A DNA stretch of 12,865 bases, taken from NCBI GenBank assembly GCA_964427185.1, contig CAYRSN010000033.1, positions 1 through 12,865 on the forward strand, given 5' to 3'. Numbering within the stretch: the first letter of the stretch is position 1; each line of letters opens with the position of its first letter. The notes under the pieces are model-generated. The model was not told the DNA's origin and made no database searches. It saw nothing but the letters and a program-made list of their open reading frames with translations. This DNA is from Sulfurivirga sp964427185. GTDB lineage: Bacteria; Pseudomonadota; Gammaproteobacteria; Thiomicrospirales; Thiomicrospiraceae. This document shows, in pieces, positions 8,393 through 12,865 of the stretch. The translations under genes and the position numbers were made by a program.

Positions 8393-8896
8393 ATGAAACG
8401 CTATTTATTTTTGTTCTTACTTTTTATTAGCATGGCTGCACAGGGACAGAGTCATATGCCTAAGTCAAAACTTATGCTCGCACAAAACCTTGCTCAACTG
8501 GGTCAACAGGCACAGGCTCGCAAGCTCCCCATTGTGCTGATGTTCTCGGCCAAGTGGTGTGAATTCTGCACTATTTTAAAAGAAGAGGTGCTCTCACCCA
8601 TGGCGCATAACCCGGATTATGAAGGTAAAATCGCCTATTTCCGTCAAATCAGTATTGATCGCGATGATCTGCCTCTGGTGGATTTTCAAGGTGGGCAGAC
8701 AACCCATTAGGCTTTTGCCGAACGCTTTGAGGTGGATCTGACCCCTACGGTCTGGATTGTGGATGGCCGGGGTAACGCTCTGACTGAGCCGTTGATCGGC
8801 CTGCCCGGCGGCAGCATTGAAACCTACAGTGAAACGCTTTTCGCGCGTATCAATGAAGCGCTGACCAAACTGGGTCACCCCTCTGTTAAGTTTTAA
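8393..8896 (+). pseudogene. Periplasmic thioredoxin-like protein split by an in-frame amber codon
   Basis: ATG 8393 opens a 105-codon frame that ends at TAG 8708-8710. The same frame then continues 61 further sense codons to TAA 8894-8896. The whole is a 167-residue thioredoxin-fold protein: a signal peptide (KRYLFLFLLFISMAA), FSAKWCEFC with redox cysteines C56 and C59, and, after the stop, LTPTVWIVDGRGN with the cis-proline motif (T117-P118). Ending at codon 105 would lose the cis-Pro and the C-terminal half of the fold, so the short product should not work. A single C-to-T change from CAG (Gln) would explain the stop. The downstream half shows no decay, so the lesion is recent, or the codon is read through, or it is a sequence error. 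argH follows 15 nt later. Neighbourhood gives no clear substrate. Confidence 0.85.
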
Positions 8897-8911
8897 AGGA
8901 TTGCATTTGAT

Positions 8912-10324
8912 ATGACAGATACCGCCGCAAGCAAGGAAAAGCTCTCTTCCGCCCGGTTGACAGAGAGTACGGATAAATTTGTAGAAAAATTCACCGCTTC
9001 CATCCCTTTTGACAAACGCATGTATCGTCAGGATATCCAGGGCTCCCTGGCACATGCCAGAATGCTGAACAAGGTGGGCATTCTCACCGAGAAGGAGCTG
9101 GCGGATATTGAGCAGGGTTTGAAACAGATCGAGCAGGAAATTGAGGCGGGAGACTTTAGCTTCTCCATCGCACAGGAAGATATCCATATGAATATCGAGG
9201 CGCGGCTGACGGATCTGATCGGTATTACCGGGAAAAAACTCCATACCGGCCGCTCCCGTAATGATCAGGTGGCCACGGATATCCGTCTGTATCTGCGTGA
9301 TGAACTGGATCAGCGTATTCTGCCGCAGCTCAAGCGCCTGATGCAGGGGCTAATCGGGCAGGCTGAGCAAACCCATGATGCCATTATGCCCGGCTTTACT
9401 CATCTGCAGACGGCACAGCCGGTGACCTTCGGTCACCACATGCTGGCCTGGTTTGAGATGCTGTATCGAGATACAGAACGGCTGCTGGATGCCCGCAAGC
9501 GCCTGAACACCTCTCCTCTGGGCTCTGCGGCACTGGCAGGCACTACCTACCCTATTGACCGCCACTATACCGCCGAGTTGCTCGGCTTTGAACGGGTGGG
9601 AGAGAACTCTCTGGATGGGGTCTCCGACCGGGATTTTGCCATTGAGTTTCTGGCGGCTGCCGCTACTTTGATGATGCATCTGTCGCGTATGAGCGAGGAG
9701 CTGGTGCTGTGGGCCAGTGCGCAGTTTCAATTTATCGACCTACCGGATCGCTTCTGCACGGGCTCTTCCATCATGCCGCAGAAGAAAAACCCAGATGTAC
9801 CGGAACTGGTGCGTGGCAAAAGCGGACGTGTCTATGGCCATCTGATCAGCCTGTTGACACTGATGAAATCTCAGCCGCTGGCCTACAACAAGGACAATCA
9901 GGAAGACAAGGAACCACTGTTTGACACAGTGGACACCCTGGCCGACAGTCTGCGCGCCTTTGCAGACATGATCCCGGCGATGCGTTTTAACCATGAGGCA
10001 GGCTATGAAGCGGCACGACGCGGCTTTTCCACCGCTACCGATCTGGCAGACTATCTGGTGAAAAAGGGGCTGCCATTTCGCGATGCCCATGAAGTAGTGG
10101 GGGCGGCCGTGGCCTACGGGCTGAAAAATAGCAAGGATCTTTCGGAAATGACTTTAGGAGAATTACGTCAGTTTGATCAGCGCATTGATGAGGATGTGTT
10201 TGAGGTGCTGACGCTGGAAGGCTCCGTGGCGGCACGCAACCACTTTGGCGGCACCGCCCCCGTGCAGGTCAAAGCCGCCGCTGAACGCGCGCAAATGCGC
10301 CTGATGCAGCTGCTTCCTGATTAA
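8912..10324 (+). CDS. argH: Argininosuccinate lyase
   Basis: This 470-aa cytosolic homotetrameric enzyme of the fumarase/aspartase superfamily splits argininosuccinate into arginine and fumarate, the last step of arginine synthesis. HTGRSRNDQVATD (from H111), GFTHLQTAQPVTF with active-site H164, the superfamily signature GSSIMPQKKNP (284-294, carrying the catalytic serine) and AYNKDNQEDKE are all intact. The N-terminus is odd: where almost all relatives have WGGRF before TEST-DAFVEKF-like sequence, this one reads LSSARLTEST, keeping only the Arg. ATG 8912 has AAAGGA about 11 nt upstream and lies just after the thioredoxin-like frame, so co-transcription is likely. The enzyme class is certain; whether the altered N-terminus affects activity is unknown. 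Confidence 0.97.
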   Translation: MTDTAASKEKLSSARLTESTDKFVEKFTASIPFDKRMYRQDIQGSLAHARMLNKVGILTEKELADIEQGLKQIEQEIEAGDFSFSIAQEDIHMNIEARLTDLIGITGKKLHTGRSRNDQVATDIRLYLRDELDQRILPQLKRLMQGLIGQAEQTHDAIMPGFTHLQTAQPVTFGHHMLAWFEMLYRDTERLLDARKRLNTSPLGSAALAGTTYPIDRHYTAELLGFERVGENSLDGVSDRDFAIEFLAAAATLMMHLSRMSEELVLWASAQFQFIDLPDRFCTGSSIMPQKKNPDVPELVRGKSGRVYGHLISLLTLMKSQPLAYNKDNQEDKEPLFDTVDTLADSLRAFADMIPAMRFNHEAGYEAARRGFSTATDLADYLVKKGLPFRDAHEVVGAAVAYGLKNSKDLSEMTLGELRQFDQRIDEDVFEVLTLEGSVAARNHFGGTAPVQVKAAAERAQMRLMQLLPD

Positions 10325-10335
10325 CCGTTTTTTCG

Positions 10336-10358
10336 TAAGGCCTCTTTTCGAGGCCTTA
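10336..10358. terminator. Stem-loop between convergent argH and GGDEF gene
   Basis: There is a perfect 9-bp inverted repeat, TAAGGCCTC, loop TTTTC, GAGGCCTTA. It lies 12 nt after the argH stop and 25 nt past the GGDEF stop on the other strand, the right place for a bidirectional terminator. Neither strand has a proper T tract after the stem, so it is not a textbook intrinsic terminator. It may act with Rho or protect 3' ends. Confidence 0.55.
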
Positions 10359-10382
10359 TGCTGATCAAACCTGCGACTGACC

Positions 10383-11762
10383 TCACACAGGTGCAAGCAC
10401 AACGCGGTTACGCCCGCTTTCTTTCGCCATATAAAGTGTCTGATCCGCCCGCTCAATCAGCTGCTGTTCATTTTCCACCTGATGCTCCGGCCAGCTGGCC
10501 ATGCCGATACTGATAGTAATGGGAATAATCTGATCCCCGTGCTCCAGGTGTGTATCGGAAATTCTGCGGCGAATACGCTCAGCCACTTCCTGAGCATTGT
10601 CACAGTCCGCCCCGGGCAGAATCGCCATAAACTCCTCGCCTCCGTAGCGGCAAAGAATATCCCCTTCCCGCATGACGGATTTCATCACCTTCACCACCAG
10701 CTTCAAGGCTCGATCACCCGCTCGGTGACCATAGGTATCGTTAATAGATTTGAAGTGGTCAATATCCATCATCAGCAAAGAGAGCGGTAAATCCTGACGA
10801 ATCACCCGGGTATATTCTTCATGCAGCCGCTCCATGCCAAAACGGCGGTTATAAATACCTGTCAGGCTATCCAGGGCGGCAATACGCTGAATTTCTTCAT
10901 GGGTCAGAGCATTACGCAGTGCCAGCCCCAGCCCATTGAGCATGGTGTGTAAAATCGCTTTCTGAGTTTCATCCAGTTTCTGATTGCTGGCCAGCACAAG
11001 TATACCCACCAGCGCCCCCTGAAACAGTACTGGCTCCGCATACACCTCTTTAGGGGTAAAGTGCACCAGCGCTGCATCTACAGTTAAATCTACCGGCAGA
11101 GAAATATGCTGGGGCTTTAAAGTATCCACCACGGCTTTTAATAGCGGGTGGTGCTGCAATCGGTCAGCATGGTCAATCCCATAGCTGGAGACATATTGCA
11201 GTTCATCGTCTTTAAAGATATAAAACGCACTGGCCTGAGCAATCTGAAACTCTTTTAACAGCTGCTCTTCCTGCTGTGCCAGTGCTTGCAAGGAAAGACT
11301 GGAAGCCAGTTTCTTACTGAAACGTTCATAGGCCTGTTGAACTTCCTGGGTCTGCTTTAGTGTTTCCACCAGCTGATTGAAGCTGTGCGCCATTTCTCCC
11401 AGCTCATCTTCTGAAGGCACATCTACCGTGCAGTCTTCCGGACGCACACATACGCCCGTTTCTTTAGCAGAAGCAGTTGAATGAAGGCGCTGTGCCAGTG
11501 CGCCTCTCACTTTTTGCATGCCTTGTACAAGCTGTTTAAGCTCAGGACGGATAACAATATGCACTAACCCAAAATTCAATCCCGCCATCATCACTCCTGC
11601 ACAGATGGAAGCGGCATAAAATGTCGGGGTCAACACATATTCATCGGGCACGCCCAGCAGAATCATAAACAGTGGGAACATTAAACCCACTATCAGCCCC
11701 ACAGCTAACATCCAGATCAGCTGATCCAGAAAAATACTGCGAGTCATTCGAGGGATTTTCAT
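10383..11762 (-). CDS. Membrane-bound diguanylate cyclase (HAMP-like, GAF-like, GGDEF)
   Basis: This 459-aa protein makes cyclic di-GMP from two GTP. It has two membrane segments (about 15-37 and 48-71) with only some 10 residues between them, so almost no periplasmic sensor. A HAMP-like linker with EDELGEMAHSFNQL follows (about 72-145), then a GAF-like cytoplasmic domain (about 150-285), then a C-terminal GGDEF domain from LDSLTGIYNRRFG onward. The active-site loop is GGEEF at 374-378, an active variant. R365-E-G-D368 lies five residues before it, the RxxD product-inhibition site, so feedback by c-di-GMP is expected. MDIDHFKSINDTYGHRAGD is the GTP/metal segment. ATG 11762 overlaps the apt stop as ATGA, giving translational coupling to apt. 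No EAL or HD-GYP domain is present. The GAF call is by position and is less certain. Confidence 0.93.
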   Translation of the reverse strand: MKIPRMTRSIFLDQLIWMLAVGLIVGLMFPLFMILLGVPDEYVLTPTFYAASICAGVMMAGLNFGLVHIVIRPELKQLVQGMQKVRGALAQRLHSTASAKETGVCVRPEDCTVDVPSEDELGEMAHSFNQLVETLKQTQEVQQAYERFSKKLASSLSLQALAQQEEQLLKEFQIAQASAFYIFKDDELQYVSSYGIDHADRLQHHPLLKAVVDTLKPQHISLPVDLTVDAALVHFTPKEVYAEPVLFQGALVGILVLASNQKLDETQKAILHTMLNGLGLALRNALTHEEIQRIAALDSLTGIYNRRFGMERLHEEYTRVIRQDLPLSLLMMDIDHFKSINDTYGHRAGDRALKLVVKVMKSVMREGDILCRYGGEEFMAILPGADCDNAQEVAERIRRRISDTHLEHGDQIIPITISIGMASWPEHQVENEQQLIERADQTLYMAKESGRNRVVLAPV

Positions 11763-12277
11763 GCTTCATCCTTGTATTCAATCACACTGCGCACGCGCAT
11801 GCCATTGTATTCAAAGTTATTCAACGCTGCTAAATCCACTAAACATGCCATGCCCACAACCTGATACCCTACTTTTTCGCATAAGTCTGCTGCCGCAGCC
11901 ATAGAGCCGCCTGTAGCAATCAGATCATCACAGATAATCACCTTACCGCCATCGCCCTTCTGCATCTGCAGCTCATCACTGCCATACTCCAGACCATACT
12001 GCACCGTCGCTTCTACATTGGGCAATTTGTCCGGCTTGCGCACTTTCACAAACCCTTTATCGTGCTTATACGCCAGTGCGGATGCAAAAATAAACCCGCG
12101 GGACTCAATGCCCACCAGATAATCTACCTGCGCCCACTCATCCGCTGTAAACAAATCACTCATCGCATCGATCGTTTCTGAAAAGTGGCTACGCAGCAGA
12201 GGCGATATATCCCGAAATAAAATCCCCGGTTTGGGAAAGTCCGGAATTTCATCAATAAATTGCGCCAGAGGGTGCAT
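11759..12277 (-). CDS. apt: Adenine phosphoribosyltransferase
   Basis: This 172-aa cytosolic enzyme makes AMP from adenine and PRPP (purine salvage). Visible family features are FPKPGILFRDISPLL at the N-terminus, VGIESRGFIFASALAY, VRKPDKLP, LEYGSDELQMQ, and the PRPP-binding loop VIICDDLIATGG with acidic pair D117-D118. Length is typical for Apt. ATG 12277 has AGGGAG upstream at about 11 nt. A sigma70-like promoter lies at 12314-12341. The stop TGA overlaps the start of the downstream diguanylate cyclase by 4 nt, so the two form an operon with apt first. Xanthine phosphoribosyltransferase is less likely given the length and the LEYG block. Confidence 0.95.
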   Translation of the reverse strand: MHPLAQFIDEIPDFPKPGILFRDISPLLRSHFSETIDAMSDLFTADEWAQVDYLVGIESRGFIFASALAYKHDKGFVKVRKPDKLPNVEATVQYGLEYGSDELQMQKGDGGKVIICDDLIATGGSMAAAADLCEKVGYQVVGMACLVDLAALNNFEYNGMRVRSVIEYKDEA

Positions 12278-12302
12278 AATAGATCTATCTCCCTATAATT
12301 TC

Positions 12303-12328
12303 AGAAAGCATAAATGATATCGCTTTCT
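12303..12328. repeat. 7-bp inverted repeat around the apt -10 box
   Basis: AGAAAGC (12303-12309) and GCTTTCT (12322-12328) are perfect inverted copies separated by 12 nt that contain the putative apt -10 box. The placement would suit an operator for a dimeric repressor, but it does not resemble a PurR box and could be chance. Confidence 0.3.
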
Positions 12329-12341
12329 CCGTGCTAATCAA
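12314..12341 (-). promoter_or_regulatory. Sigma70-like promoter for apt and the GGDEF gene
   Basis: On the minus strand TTGATT (12341-12336), a 16-nt spacer and TATCAT (12319-12314) match the -35 and -10 consensus at four and five of six bases. It sits about 37 nt upstream of the apt ATG. No other equally good candidate is seen in this gap. Confidence 0.5.
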
Positions 12342-12364
12342 AAATTTATATGACGGCATGAAGT

Positions 12365-12769
12365 ATGAAGCCTATCGAGAATGACTTTGAAGAAGAGCCG
12401 ATTCTTGCGCTGGCACCTATCGCGCAAAAGGTGGCTTACGATATTTTTACCACCTGGCCACTGCCTAAAATGATGGAATACTGGCTTGAAAATAAGCCGG
12501 ACGAAGCACTGCTGAAATTTCACGGCTGCCCGGAACGCTTCTGGGAAAAGGCTCTGCGGGCAGCATTTATTGCCAAAACCACCTACTTTCTCCCTAACCC
12601 CAAATTTTCCAAAGCGGAACGGGACTACCTGCTCTCTCTGGCTTGCACTCACATGGGCTACCCTTTAACGGAATACAGCCTGAAAGATACTCTGTATGCC
12701 TGCCGTGAAAAATATCCGATCTTCAGCCGCTGGCTGCTGGAAATGTATAAATTGAACCCTGAACAATAA
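12365..12769 (+). CDS. Hypothetical 134-aa soluble protein
   Basis: I do not recognise this protein. It starts MKPIENDFEEEP, has no signal peptide or membrane segment, is rich in aromatic residues and Leu/Ala/Glu, and looks mostly helical. Notable stretches are FTTWPLPKMMEYWLE, FHGCPERFWEKALRAAF and SLACTHMGYPLTEYSLKDTLY. Two isolated cysteine/histidine pairs (HGC, CTH) are present but do not form a known metal motif. Upstream, the Shine-Dalgarno is weak and the gap to divergent apt is 87 bp. An ATG 7 nt upstream is out of frame. Downstream, an intrinsic terminator begins almost at its stop codon, consistent with a real single-gene unit. Codon use and base composition resemble the neighbours, so there is no sign of recent transfer. 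Confidence 0.75.
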   Translation: MKPIENDFEEEPILALAPIAQKVAYDIFTTWPLPKMMEYWLENKPDEALLKFHGCPERFWEKALRAAFIAKTTYFLPNPKFSKAERDYLLSLACTHMGYPLTEYSLKDTLYACREKYPIFSRWLLEMYKLNPEQ

Positions 12770-12792
12770 AAAACCCCGCCTGAAGCGGGGTT
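12768..12792. terminator. Intrinsic terminator between convergent genes
   Basis: AACCCCGC (12772-12779), loop CTGAA, and GCGGGGTT (12785-12792) make an 8-bp GC-rich stem. On the minus strand the stem is followed by TTTTTT (complement of 12768-12773, partly within the stem), a classic intrinsic terminator for the unidentified minus-strand gene that stops at 12813. On the plus strand only TTATT follows, so it is weaker for the hypothetical gene. Confidence 0.88.
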
Positions 12793-12812
12793 ATTACGCA
12801 ATCACAGGCCTA

Positions 12813-12865
12813 TCAGTTCAGCACAAAGGTTTCCGTAGGCTTTTTCTTCAGTGTCCAGATATTCA
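12813..12865 (-). CDS. C-terminal end of an unidentified protein
   Basis: The last 16 codons of a minus-strand frame entering from the right edge read NIWTLKKKPTETFVLN and end at TGA (12813-12815). The strong terminator about 20 nt downstream on the same strand supports a real gene end. There is too little sequence to name a family. Confidence 0.55.
   Translation of the reverse strand, partial: NIWTLKKKPTETFVLN

Noticed and set aside
8708..8710. TAG as pyrrolysine codon
   Set aside because: The gene is not a methylamine methyltransferase and nothing in the window suggests pyrrolysine genes. A Gln-to-amber point mutation is the simpler reading.
8594..9244. 216-codon open frame on the minus strand opposite the thioredoxin-like gene and argH
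   Set aside because: It lies antisense to two frames with clear protein motifs, has no recognisable domain or ribosome site, and its composition is that of a shadow frame.

Overview
The window is dense, housekeeping-type bacterial chromosome of moderate GC content. It contains no rRNA, tRNA, insertion sequence, phage gene or CRISPR array. The hemC, hemD, hemX, hemY block, with argH divergent from hemC, is the arrangement known from Gammaproteobacteria; in Pseudomonas argH and hemC flank algZ/algR. A gammaproteobacterium or a close relative such as a zetaproteobacterium is the best guess. No species can be named.

Layout. Positions 8276 down to 1 (minus strand) form one compact run: hemC, a 1086-aa SWIM/SNF2 helicase, hemD, hemX, hemY, and a membrane-anchored DNA/RNA non-specific endonuclease that runs off the left edge. 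Gaps are 0-9 nt, or the genes overlap, so a single operon is likely. HemC and HemD make uroporphyrinogen III from porphobilinogen. HemX and HemY are membrane proteins that accompany them. The helicase and the nuclease are not haem enzymes. From 8393 rightwards (plus strand) lie a periplasmic thioredoxin-like gene split by an in-frame amber codon and then argH, 15 nt apart. A 116-bp divergent promoter region separates this pair from hemC.

The argH gene converges on a two-gene minus-strand unit, apt followed by a GGDEF diguanylate cyclase. These two overlap by ATGA. A hypothetical 134-aa gene (plus) diverges from apt and converges on the last codons of an unidentified gene (minus), with an intrinsic terminator between them.

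No clear new multi-gene system is visible. The points that most deserve checking are the amber codon in an otherwise intact thioredoxin-like frame, the helicase placed between hemC and hemD with similar short sequences at its two junctions, a terminator-like hairpin plus C5T8 run inside hemD, an ArgH lacking the usual N-terminal WGGRF motif, and the coupling of apt to a diguanylate cyclase.
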